From: a virus
Length of the DNA stretch: 23,679 nucleotides
Reading direction: 5' to 3' (one strand)
Virus record (IMG/VR): IMGVR_UViG_3300025012_001961
Location: 1-23,679 of that record
Part shown: in pieces, positions 15,014-21,319 of the stretch
Numbering within the stretch: the stretch's first letter is position 1
Layout: every line of letters starts with the position of its first letter
Made by a program: the position numbers and the translations under genes
Notes under the pieces: generated by a model
What the model was told of the DNA's origin: nothing
What the model saw: the letters and a program-made list of their open reading frames with translations, nothing else
Databases searched by the model: none

Positions 15014-15306
15014 TATTCACTACTCCAATTCGTTTTTATGATTTCTTTTTTACCTAAATACTTTGAAGAATAAAGAGAATATTTCGCTTCAAATTCTGAT
15101 CTTGTAACTTTTTTACCTTTCAGCCAATTTTCTCTCAAAAAGAATTGATGCAAAATAAAAACTTCTGTTTTATTTTTTGTTTTTTCTTCTATCAACTTTT
15201 CTAAGTCGAAATATTGGGATTCTTCAATACTCTTTGCTTCCTCTGTATTATTGTTTGTTTCTTCAAGAATGTCAGTTTCTTGTTTTTCATTCATTGTTAC
15301 TTCCAT
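15013..15306 (-). CDS. small acidic protein before the sheath, Mu gp38 position (97 aa)
   Basis: It starts within the end of the gp37-like gene (20-nt overlap) after a GAGGAG. An internal ATG four codons later also has a GGAAG, so either start is possible. The first 50 residues are a low-complexity Glu/Asn/Thr stretch. The last 45 form a helical domain with FILHQFFLRENWLKGKKVTRSEFEAKYSLY, a helix-turn-helix-like arrangement. Mu has its short gp38 (DUF2635) here, but this protein is longer and does not clearly match it. It stops as TAATG with the sheath start, implying coupled translation. Confidence 0.65.
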   Translation of the reverse strand: MEVTMNEKQETDILEETNNNTEEAKSIEESQYFDLEKLIEEKTKNKTEVFILHQFFLRENWLKGKKVTRSEFEAKYSLYSSKYLGKKEIIKTNWSSE

Positions 15307-15805
15307 TTAATCTCTCCTCAATTGAAATACTTTTAATTTCAATTTTTTGTATTTTTGGTACTTCTTTATTTTTATAAGTTCCATAGATAAAGTTTATGTC
15401 TATTGCAGCACTTGCAACAGATAGAGAACTTTTGTTGTCAGAATACTCAAGAGATACAATTTCAATCTCTACATACTGTTGTATATTATTAATTGTAAAA
15501 ATATGTTTACTCTCGATTTCTGAAAAAAAATCTTCCGTCCAATTTTCTACATCTTCTTCTTTTGTGCTTGCAATCACAAGTCTTATAGGTTGTACAATTT
15601 CATAAGTTTTTAAATAAATTGTTTGATTTTCTTTGCGTTCTTTTAGAAAAGTTTTTTTTGGAATTGCTTTTTTTGATAGAATTGATATATATGGCGGTGA
15701 TTTATACGTTGCTTCATCTTTTACAGAGTAGAATACTTTTATTTTTTCAGTCCCTATTATTTTAGATAACATCATTTTTAAATATTCTTTAAACATGTTT
15801 TTCAT
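15287..15805 (-). CDS. Mu gp37-like / tail terminator-position protein (172 aa)
   Basis: This gene lies between the gpG-like and pre-sheath genes, where Mu has gp37 (K), whose family contributes to tail completion. The N-terminus is a helix (KEYLKMMLSKIIG), then strands (YISILSKKAIPKKTFLKERKENQTIYLKTYEIVQPIRLVIAS) and a helix (VENWTEDFFSEIES), then two closing strands. This alpha-beta plan is like tail terminator proteins. Start overlaps the previous stop as ATGA. No sequence signature is diagnostic, so the call is positional. Confidence 0.55.
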   Translation of the reverse strand: MKNMFKEYLKMMLSKIIGTEKIKVFYSVKDEATYKSPPYISILSKKAIPKKTFLKERKENQTIYLKTYEIVQPIRLVIASTKEEDVENWTEDFFSEIESKHIFTINNIQQYVEIEIVSLEYSDNKSSLSVASAAIDINFIYGTYKNKEVPKIQKIEIKSISIEERLNGSNNE

Positions 15806-16266
15806 TTAATAACTCTTCCCCACCAATCATATATTTCTTCATCAATTCGTTGTTGCTCTTCTTCTCCAATGCCAATAAATTGTCTTGCCTCCAAATTTCT
15901 TTCTTTATAACCATTATTATGAGATCTAGCATAAGGAACATCTGAAGCATCACCAGCGCCAACAACTACTTGATTTTCATTTTCTTTGTATCCAACACTT
16001 CTTAGAAGTTTTCCCTCACTAACAAGAATATCAGTAGTACCTTTTTTCTTAATTTTTTGTCCTTTGTATGGGTCTTTTAAATCAGCCCATTTTTCACCAT
16101 TAGGTCCTTTTTTCTCTTGAAAATAGTCAGGTATTACTTCGTTTGTGATTCTACTCCCAATTTTTTTTAAAACTTTTTTTCGTGCATCTGCTGACATGTT
16201 TTCTTCTAAAACACCAATAAACTTTTTTAATTCATCTATTCCCAAAATCTTTTTTGCAGTTCCCAA
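15802..16266 (-). CDS. virion morphogenesis / tail completion protein, Mu gpG-like (154 aa, TTG start)
   Basis: This matches the Mu gpG / P2 gpS group. It has a helical N-terminus, RITNEVIPDYFQEKKGPNGEKWADLKDP (the family's 'F..q..P.G..W..l'), ILVSEGKLLRSV ('L..tG.L..s'), VVVGAGDASDVPYARSHNNGY ('v..Ya..hq.G') and EARQFIGIGEEE (the 'R.fLG' motif). The start codon is TTG (16266), 7 nt after GGAAAGG; no ATG occurs until residue 24. In Mu, G lies between F and I; here it has moved downstream of DUF1320 and a cargo locus sits in its usual place. Confidence 0.85.
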   Translation of the reverse strand: MGTAKKILGIDELKKFIGVLEENMSADARKKVLKKIGSRITNEVIPDYFQEKKGPNGEKWADLKDPYKGQKIKKKGTTDILVSEGKLLRSVGYKENENQVVVGAGDASDVPYARSHNNGYKERNLEARQFIGIGEEEQQRIDEEIYDWWGRVIK

Positions 16267-16716
16267 TTAAAAACCTTTCCAGAATTTCTTATTAAAATCT
16301 TTGTTTTCGATATTTTTTAAAAAAGGGCTTGATTGTACAATTGGTTTTTGTTCACCTGTATTATTAATATTCAAAATGTCTTTTTCACTATCTCTAACGG
16401 TCTCAAGATATTTAATTGCTTTATTATATTTTTCTATAAAACTATATTCTTCTGAATCTTTAGCAATTCCACTAGCACTAACAATATAGTAGATAGCAAT
16501 ATCAGCACATTTGTTTTTAATATGTCCAGGTACAACTTGTAGTGGTATCTGATATTTTGAAGAAAGATAGCCATCAATTTCCACTGTAGCATCTTCTATA
16601 CTTTTTTGTATTCTTTCAATATATTCTTCTGCAACATCTTCATCTCTACGTGCTTTATTTATCAAAAAATCTTTTTTTACAAAGTTGTTTAAATCCTCAA
16701 TTGTACAATATCCCAT
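16267..16716 (-). CDS. DUF1320 family protein, Mu gp36 (J)-like head-tail connector (149 aa)
   Basis: The N-terminus GYCTIEDLNNFV and the central 'IEDATVEIDGYLSSKYQIPL' with 'KNKCADIAIYYIVSA' are diagnostic for DUF1320: helical, 'A...IDgYL..RY..PL', then 'c.diA.y.l'. This family contributes to the connector between head and tail. The C-terminus (NNTGEQKPIVQSSPF...FWKGF) resembles the usual low-complexity end with a WKGF/W..f motif. It lies directly upstream of the gpG-like gene, with which it abuts. Confidence 0.9.
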   Translation of the reverse strand: MGYCTIEDLNNFVKKDFLINKARRDEDVAEEYIERIQKSIEDATVEIDGYLSSKYQIPLQVVPGHIKNKCADIAIYYIVSASGIAKDSEEYSFIEKYNKAIKYLETVRDSEKDILNINNTGEQKPIVQSSPFLKNIENKDFNKKFWKGF

Positions 16717-16722
16717 TTTATT

Positions 16723-17250
16723 TTAGACCTCTCTTATCTCACCACAAATTACATCCCCATCCTTTACACCAAGTTCTCTCACTTTTTTGTTGTATGCTAC
16801 AAGATTTTCTGGTCCTAAAAACATTATACACCCCGCAGAATAACAACATCCTACTGCTTTACCTTTGTGTTCGTCACTATGTCCAAGGTATCTTCCTTTT
16901 CTAATGCCATCATCTATTTGCGTACTGTCTTCTTTGATGTATTGTCCTTCAATGTCATAACAGTCGAAAATTCCGTGAATATCTTCAGTATACGCTCTTT
17001 TTTCAACAAAGTGTTTCATCTTGAATTTGCCTGGTGCTATTGTATCATCGTAAGAGTCAAACAAGTTGTAGTTAGATACGGTTTGCATTCTTTTATGTCT
17101 AAAAACTTCTTTCCCATTTTGGTATAAAATTAAAGTGTCTAAAGAATTGTTTTTTGAGTTATTCGCTAAGTCATTCCTTTTAGAATTGTACTTATAATCA
17201 TAACTCTTTTTATTTCTTTCAATTATGATAGATAAATCATCTCTTATCAT
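16723..17250 (-). CDS. endolysin candidate with Ser-x-Gly-Cys site (175 aa)
   Basis: This is the best candidate for the peptidoglycan-acting enzyme, since no classical lysozyme or amidase is seen here. A strand-rich region (LDTLILYQNGKEVFRHKR ... DTIAPGKFKMKHF) leads to HSDEHKG (124-130) and GCCYSAGCIMF (134-144). The spacing of a His and an S-x-G-C is like YkuD-type L,D-transpeptidases and DUF5675-type phage proteins, which share 'H......S.GCI'. The cassette (holin-like, small proteins, lipoprotein, then this) supports a lysis role. It has no signal peptide, so export by the holin would be needed. A tail-associated or non-enzymatic role cannot be excluded. Confidence 0.5.
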   Translation of the reverse strand: MIRDDLSIIIERNKKSYDYKYNSKRNDLANNSKNNSLDTLILYQNGKEVFRHKRMQTVSNYNLFDSYDDTIAPGKFKMKHFVEKRAYTEDIHGIFDCYDIEGQYIKEDSTQIDDGIRKGRYLGHSDEHKGKAVGCCYSAGCIMFLGPENLVAYNKKVRELGVKDGDVICGEIREV

Positions 17251-17408
17251 TTGTCATACTCCTCCTCAATATACTGTTTTTCAAGTAGTTCTTGAGCTTC
17301 ATCGATTTTTTGTTTTGCTAACTCAGTTGTGTTTGAGTTACTATTTTTTTTGATGATTGAGCTAACACCAATTAATATTTTACTCAATCTGTGCCATAAA
17401 TTATTCAT
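17247..17408 (-). CDS. small amphipathic protein in the lysis cassette (53 aa)
   Basis: I place the start at 17408: an AGGAG with suitable spacing precedes it, and it overlaps the lipoprotein stop as TAATG. A longer frame upstream would lack this. The N-terminus (LWHRLSKILIGVSSIIKK) is an amphipathic or weakly hydrophobic helix with basic residues that could lie on a membrane. The rest is an acidic helix (ELAKQKIDEAQELLEKQYIEEEYDK). It is coupled to the endolysin candidate by ATGA overlap. It may be a spanin-like or lysis-timing protein; no family is recognised. Confidence 0.6.
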   Translation of the reverse strand: MNNLWHRLSKILIGVSSIIKKNSNSNTTELAKQKIDEAQELLEKQYIEEEYDK

Positions 17409-17914
17409 TAAAAAACTCCTGTTTTTTTCTCTCCACCAAATATAAATCCTACTGTAAAACCAGCACCAGCACCCCAATCAGGATAAAATTTTAAATTGAT
17501 TTCAGGTGATAAAAATATGTTTTTTATAGGAAAATAATAGAATTTGAGAGAGGCATTTGCATCTAAATATAATTTACTATCTATTAAAAAATTAGCACCA
17601 ACACCAAATCCCCAACGTGGTCGCCATTCTTTTTGAGTTTCTAAAAAAGTAACATTGCTTTTTAATTGCTCTGCTCTTTTAAGCGATATTTTTCTTGCTG
17701 TTTGATAGAGAGTTCTATATCCTTTGGCAATGCTTTTTGCTTCTTGATATTTGCAGAACTTCTCAAACTCATTCATTTGCCACCATGTTTTTTTTGTGGT
17801 AGTCTTTTGCCACCACGGTTTTTTTTGAGTTTGATTCTCTTGTTTTTCTTGACAGGTAAGACCAAAATTAAAGACTATTAAACTTAGCGTCAATATCAGT
17901 AGCAGTTTTTTCAT
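17408..17914 (-). CDS. exported lipoprotein-like protein of the lysis cassette (168 aa)
   Basis: A strong AGGAGGAG lies 7 nt before the ATG. Residues 1-21 form an N-terminal signal (MKKLLLILTLSLIVFNFG) followed by LTC, a relaxed lipobox. Residues 33-47 hold a paired motif (PWWQK, TWWQM) joined by Thr/Lys. A helix with KRAEQLKSNVTFLETQKEW follows. The C-terminal 65 residues alternate aromatic and small residues (WGFGVGANFL, LYLDANASLKFYYF, FLSPEINLKFYP, GAGAGFTVGFIFGG), like four to six outer-membrane beta strands. In this position phages normally carry outer-membrane spanins, so this could be an unusual spanin that reaches the outer membrane. The role is inferred from the cassette. Confidence 0.65.
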   Translation of the reverse strand: MKKLLLILTLSLIVFNFGLTCQEKQENQTQKKPWWQKTTTKKTWWQMNEFEKFCKYQEAKSIAKGYRTLYQTARKISLKRAEQLKSNVTFLETQKEWRPRWGFGVGANFLIDSKLYLDANASLKFYYFPIKNIFLSPEINLKFYPDWGAGAGFTVGFIFGGEKKTGVF

Positions 17915-18008
17915 TTGCTTTCTCCTCCTTTTCTGTGTTCTTTAATACTTCATTTGTTTTATCAATTTGTTGTTGTTTTTTATCAAAAAGTCCTTTAAAT
18001 ATATTCAT
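17868..18008 (-). CDS. very small lysis-cassette protein overlapping the lipoprotein gene (46 aa)
   Basis: The ATG at 18008 overlaps the holin-like gene's stop as ATGA, and a GGAGGT lies 11 nt upstream. The frame reads MNIFKGLFDKKQQQIDKTNE, an acidic-basic helix, and ends at 17868. Its last 47 nt overlap the start of the lipoprotein gene in another frame, and that gene's ribosome binding site is inside it. It has no membrane segment. It could be a leader that couples translation of the lipoprotein to the holin, or a short regulatory partner. Confidence 0.5.
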   Translation of the reverse strand: MNIFKGLFDKKQQQIDKTNEVLKNTEKEEKANEKTATDIDAKFNSL

Positions 18009-18292
18009 TGAATTTCACTACCTCCGTTTTTCCCTAAAAAATTATTAATTAAAGGTGAAAATTTTGTTATTGCATTTGTTCCTAAATAAACGCAAGTAAT
18101 GATTCCCCACCAAGAACCATCGAGTCTTCCAAGAAAAATTAAAACAGTCGCAATAATCCAGACCATTAATTTTTTAGGTATCATTTTATTGAAGAAAAAA
18201 TCTAATTTTTGAGAGATTGGTTTCTTTTTCGTTGTATTAACATACTCTTCGAGTTCGTGTATTTCTTCTTTTGTAAGACTTGTGTCACTCAT
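18005..18292 (-). CDS. holin-like small membrane protein (95 aa)
   Basis: A charged N-terminal part (residues 1-40) precedes two hydrophobic segments (about 42-60 LMVWIIATVLIFLGRL and 62-80 SWWGIITCVYLGTNAI). A short polar C-terminus follows. This size and layout with two membrane segments is typical of phage holins. The position at the head of the lysis cassette supports this. Start is preceded by AAGGA in the previous gene's last codons and separated from its stop by 1 nt. No family-specific motif is recognised. Confidence 0.65.
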   Translation of the reverse strand: MSDTSLTKEEIHELEEYVNTTKKKPISQKLDFFFNKMIPKKLMVWIIATVLIFLGRLDGSWWGIITCVYLGTNAITKFSPLINNFLGKNGGSEIQ

Positions 18293-18293
18293 G

Positions 18294-18476
18294 TTATTGT
18301 CCTTGCTTGCTCGTTTCTTTTAAAACAATTTTTTTATTCTTTAATAAGTATTCAATTTCTTTTTCAGATAAGACCTCGTCTGTGATTGTTTTACCTTTTT
18401 TGTGTTTAATATTGTTTACTGTGATTGATTCTTTTACAATATAGATAATTTTTTCTTTCTTCTTTTCTTCAGCCAT
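18294..18476 (-). CDS. small protein downstream of the major capsid gene (60 aa)
   Basis: A GGAGAG precedes the ATG, and the gene follows the capsid gene by 15 nt. It is basic, beginning with a Lys/Glu run, then KIIYIVKESITVNNIKHKKGKTITDEVLSEKEIEYLLKNKKIV. This 'V...I...G..Y/H..G..I.....' followed by 'E.E..L...G.I' pattern is seen in short connector-region proteins of Mu-like and other phages. The domain is likely a small beta-barrel plus helix. A role in head completion is inferred only from the neighbours. Confidence 0.6.
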   Translation of the reverse strand: MAEEKKKEKIIYIVKESITVNNIKHKKGKTITDEVLSEKEIEYLLKNKKIVLKETSKQGQ

Positions 18477-18491
18477 ACTACTCTCCTTAAA

Positions 18492-19433
18492 TTATGAAAC
18501 TGCATTTTCAATAAGATAACCAGATTTTCCATCAATAACTAATGACTCTAACGCGTCTCTATATCTGTACATCCACGATATTGAAGGTTCATCTCTGTAT
18601 CTTTCTACTTTAGGGAAACTTTGTTTTCTAACAGTAACACCAAACGAAGGTTCTTTTAGTGATTCAATTTTGTCTGGAACATACGCCAAAGTTATATTTT
18701 TACCCCAAATCACAGTTCTTTCTCCACTAACACGTTTCACCGCTCTACCAACAACAATATCTTTTACTTCTAATATTTCTATTAAGTCTTTTTTTGATAA
18801 AACTTTTGTTCTTTGCGAACTTAATGCTTCTTTGAGTTTTGGATGATCTTTTAATGCTCTGTAAGCTTTTCCAGAAACAACCATTGTAATATCGGTTAAA
18901 GGATCAACACCTGTTTCATCTGCTATACATTCTTTTGCTTCATCAATGATTTTTTGTGGGTCTGAATCTGGGCTATCAAATTTTGATGTACCAATAAGTT
19001 CAGTTTTGTTTGGAAAATTGTTTGGATTTGTGGCAAGGTTGGCTTGTTTTACTTCCATCTCGATAGCAAGTAAATTTCTTAAAGTCGATAGTAATGCTTG
19101 CTCTTCTAATTTTAATGTTTTAATTGGTTCTAAAGCTTCTTCTATAATAGAGTCATCAATTCCCATTTCACGCGCAAACTCTTCTATGAAGAAATTCTTA
19201 AAATCTGCTTTATCTAATGATACTCTTTTTGTATTTGACCCAGGTGCTCTTCTTGAGTCAGAATATTCAAGCATTTCTCTAAATTTTGCTATTTGTCCCA
19301 TTGAAACTGGATGTGTTATTATTGGAAATAGTTTAAAGCCTACGTAATCTCTAAGCTTATTCGCGTATGCAAGTTTTGTTAGTAAAGGAACAATCCCTGC
19401 ATTTAAATTTTTTATAAATGGATTAATTGGCAT
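18492..19433 (-). CDS. major capsid protein (313 aa)
   Basis: It lies directly after the decoration protein and protease/scaffold, as gene T does in Mu. The protein has a long N-terminal arm (residues about 1-70), an acidic helical stretch with REMGIDDSIIEEALEPIKTLKLEEQALLSTLRNLL, then a P-domain-like region (ITMVVSGKAYRALKDHPKLKEAL) and a strand-rich C-terminus (VIWGKNITLAYVPDK ... FGVTVRKQSFPKVERYRDEPSISWMYRYRDALESLVIDGKSGYLIENAVS). The 'R.R......vi....a.Li.nav' end is typical of this major capsid group. HK97-like fold is expected. SD AGGAG precedes the ATG. Confidence 0.88.
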   Translation of the reverse strand: MPINPFIKNLNAGIVPLLTKLAYANKLRDYVGFKLFPIITHPVSMGQIAKFREMLEYSDSRRAPGSNTKRVSLDKADFKNFFIEEFAREMGIDDSIIEEALEPIKTLKLEEQALLSTLRNLLAIEMEVKQANLATNPNNFPNKTELIGTSKFDSPDSDPQKIIDEAKECIADETGVDPLTDITMVVSGKAYRALKDHPKLKEALSSQRTKVLSKKDLIEILEVKDIVVGRAVKRVSGERTVIWGKNITLAYVPDKIESLKEPSFGVTVRKQSFPKVERYRDEPSISWMYRYRDALESLVIDGKSGYLIENAVS

Positions 19434-19442
19434 TTTTTTCTC

Positions 19443-19766
19443 CTATCTTAATACTACTTCTATTTTGCAAGGTGCTTGACCACCTGTACGAGCAAGAAAT
19501 TTTCCATCGGCGTTATTCTTTTTTGCTTTTCCATTTAATGATGTGGATATTCTATCTCCAACCAAAATTTCTTCTCCGTCTTCAACTAAAACTTCCACTA
19601 TTCCCATGTAAATCGCATCTGTTGCAAAATCTTTTGTTCCTCCGTACTCTGACACGCCAAAAACTTGCGTATCATTTGTCGCTATTTTTCCATCAACTGT
19701 AAAAAAAATACTTTCTGATATATCTTGTTGTGCAATTACTGTCTCTGATGCAACTTTATAAAACAT
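19443..19766 (-). CDS. capsid decoration / DUF2190-like protein (107 aa)
   Basis: This is a short strand-rich protein, with ISESIFFTVDGKI, MGIVEVLVEDGEEILVGDRISTSLNGKA and QAPCKIEVVL. That is the beta-sandwich pattern of DUF2190-type or Mu-like head decoration proteins, which trimerise on the capsid surface. It starts at TAATG overlapping the protease/scaffold stop and precedes the major capsid gene by 9 nt. 'GIVEVLVEDGE.I..GD.I' is the most characteristic part (the 'G.v.v..g..i..Gd.v' pattern). Confidence 0.75.
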   Translation of the reverse strand: MFYKVASETVIAQQDISESIFFTVDGKIATNDTQVFGVSEYGGTKDFATDAIYMGIVEVLVEDGEEILVGDRISTSLNGKAKKNNADGKFLARTGGQAPCKIEVVLR

Positions 19767-20257
19767 TATACCTCCAATTTTTTTATATACTCTGTGTATG
19801 CTTCTTCAAACTCAATCTTGTTTTCTTCTGCATATTTCATTATTTCTTGTATAGCAGCTTCTTCATCTAAAGATACTTCTCCATTTTCTGAAAATTTCAA
19901 AACATTTGGCTTTTTTGTTTTTGCATTTTTTTCTGTGTATTTTGCTTCTTTTGTTACAGAGTTGAAAGTTCCTTCTGGAATTCCTTCAAAAAACTTAAAT
20001 ATAAAGTCTGTTGGTTTTTCTTCTGTTGAATCAGAAAACTTGATAACATTGTCATTATTCATAGACATTATATAATCACTAAATTTTGTGATTTCTGCGT
20101 TTGGCACTTTCCCAGCATCAGAAAGTTTTTTTAACTTTTCTGTAACTTCTTTTGCTTTGTTTGTTTTTTCTCTTTTCAAAGCATCTTCTTTAAATCTCAA
20201 CAAATCTTGAAATTCTTTGTCTCTTTTTTCTTGGGCTTTTTTTTCGTCTTCTGTCAT
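19766..20257 (-). CDS. nested scaffold protein, Mu Z-like (163 aa, internal start)
   Basis: An ATG at 20257, in frame with the protease gene (residue 224), is preceded by AAGGAG (20275-20270) and a closer AAGAAGGA. It would produce the C-terminal scaffold by itself. The peptide is a charged coil (MTEDEKKAQEKRDKE) and ends LKKLSDAG..., DEEAAIQEIMKYAEENKIEFEEAYTEYIKKLEV. Mu uses the same nested I/Z arrangement. The AAGGAG is a little far (12 nt), so the second purine run may be the real site. Confidence 0.7.
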   Translation of the reverse strand: MTEDEKKAQEKRDKEFQDLLRFKEDALKREKTNKAKEVTEKLKKLSDAGKVPNAEITKFSDYIMSMNNDNVIKFSDSTEEKPTDFIFKFFEGIPEGTFNSVTKEAKYTEKNAKTKKPNVLKFSENGEVSLDEEAAIQEIMKYAEENKIEFEEAYTEYIKKLEV

Positions 20258-20926
20258 TCCTTCTTTTTTCTCCTTTTGATTAGTTTGATTAGTATGTACA
20301 AAGTGATTGTCTTGTAGCTGATTTGTGACTTTTTTGTCGAGATGTGTTTGTTCTGTAAAATTAATCTGATTAGATGTGTTTTTAGGGAAGATTTTATTAA
20401 AGACTTCTTCTACGCTTGTCTTTATTTTTGAAATTAAATCATCTTCTTTTTCTTCTTTGAAAATGATAAAATCGCCATCTTTAAAAGTGTTAGACTCTTC
20501 TGAAAAACGAAGAATACCCGAATTCGTTTCTTCTTTTAAATCTTTTGATATTTCTATTTGTTCTAATCCTTTATTTTCTGGAAATCGAACAAAAGATATT
20601 GCTCTCAGATAAGGTCCTTTTCCGTCAAGGTCTTTATAGAATTCTGGAGATATATACTGATACTCACCACTTTGGATTTTTTCAACAAGTGATTTTTTTA
20701 TCCAATCAAATTTTACATATAGATTTTCTTTTTCTGCATAAACTTCTTTAACTTTTCCAAAAGACGGTCCTTTTTCTTCATGATCTAAAGTTATTGGTGC
20801 TGAAAAATATTTTGTATCATAATTTTTTGCAACTGCTTGTAAGAAGGCTTCGTCAACTTTCCCTTGCTTGTAGTTGCCACCGTTTCTTATTCTAAAGACG
20901 TGTATTTTATCAAAAATTTTACTCAT
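19766..20926 (-). CDS. prohead protease-scaffold, Mu gpI-like (386 aa)
   Basis: Residues about 1-130 match the Mu I protease: IHVFRIRNGGN, then APITLDHEEKGPSFGKVKEV (a conserved His followed by 'G.P.fG.v'), LYVKFDW, and GEYQYISPEFYKD with GPYLRAISFVRFPENKG. It would cleave the scaffold during head maturation. Residues about 130-223 form a Ser/Asn/Lys-rich linker. Residues 224-386 are a highly charged helical region (EKKAQEKRDKEFQDLLRFKEDALKREK) typical of scaffold. SD AGAGGA lies before the ATG. A nested in-frame start at 20257 probably makes the scaffold alone, as with Mu I/Z. Confidence 0.85.
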   Translation of the reverse strand: MSKIFDKIHVFRIRNGGNYKQGKVDEAFLQAVAKNYDTKYFSAPITLDHEEKGPSFGKVKEVYAEKENLYVKFDWIKKSLVEKIQSGEYQYISPEFYKDLDGKGPYLRAISFVRFPENKGLEQIEISKDLKEETNSGILRFSEESNTFKDGDFIIFKEEKEDDLISKIKTSVEEVFNKIFPKNTSNQINFTEQTHLDKKVTNQLQDNHFVHTNQTNQKEKKEGMTEDEKKAQEKRDKEFQDLLRFKEDALKREKTNKAKEVTEKLKKLSDAGKVPNAEITKFSDYIMSMNNDNVIKFSDSTEEKPTDFIFKFFEGIPEGTFNSVTKEAKYTEKNAKTKKPNVLKFSENGEVSLDEEAAIQEIMKYAEENKIEFEEAYTEYIKKLEV

Positions 20927-20972
20927 AAAATCCTCTTGTTTTTTATATAGTCTAAAAATATCAAAAAGTTTC

Positions 20973-20988
20973 TTGACATAGGTGTCAA
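20973..20988. promoter_or_regulatory. operator-like dyad with -35 on both strands
   Basis: TTGACATAGGTGTCAA has perfect 6-bp arms (TTGACA/TGTCAA) around 4 bp. The arms read as a consensus -35 on each strand. It lies in the divergent gap between the minus-strand protease gene (start 20926) and the plus-strand 93-aa gene (start 21038). -10 candidates exist for both directions but match only partly. A regulator binding here could switch both promoters. Confidence 0.55.
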
Positions 20989-21037
20989 AATATGCGAAAT
21001 TATATACAAATATTAATTATTTTTTTTAGGTGTTTTT

Positions 21038-21319
21038 ATGTACGAAATAAACGACCTCATCCGTGACTGTGGCTTATCTCCTATCGAATATGAAAATCTT
21101 TTGTGGTATATGCATTCTCCTCGAGGTATGGGAAAGAATACTATTATTGAAAGATTAAAAAATTTCAAGTTTGTAAAAGATACTTTTGACAATGCACAGA
21201 TAGACTCAAATAAAAAAGATTTTTATCTACAAAAGTTTAAAAATATGATTTTATTCCCAGCAGAAGATACTATTCTAAACTTAAAAACAATTATTACTTC
21301 CTGTAGAAAGAAGAAATAA
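21038..21319 (+). CDS. small protein, possible regulator of the cargo locus (93 aa)
   Basis: This is the only plus-strand gene inside the late region. AGGTG precedes the ATG by 5 nt, and an operator-like dyad at 20973-20988 lies upstream. The N-terminal half (YEINDLIRDCGLSPIEYENLLWYMHSP) contains a possible helix-turn-helix (LSPIEYENLLWYM ... GKNTIIERLKNFKF). The C-terminus is Lys/Arg-rich (KTIITSCRKKK). Small phage repressors have such a shape, but no family is recognised. Its stop directly abuts the stop of the convergent two-TM gene. A small antitoxin or immunity role is an alternative. Confidence 0.55.
   Translation: MYEINDLIRDCGLSPIEYENLLWYMHSPRGMGKNTIIERLKNFKFVKDTFDNAQIDSNKKDFYLQKFKNMILFPAEDTILNLKTIITSCRKKK

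Noticed and set aside
17409-17477. Longer N-terminus for the 53-aa lysis-cassette protein
   Set aside because: The extra part (CWCWFYSRIYIWW-like) is the out-of-frame complement of the lipoprotein's C-terminal strands. The ATG at 17408 has AGGAG and a TAATG junction.
18946-19347. Plus-strand open frame within the major capsid gene
   Set aside because: Antisense to conserved capsid sequence, without a plausible initiation site.
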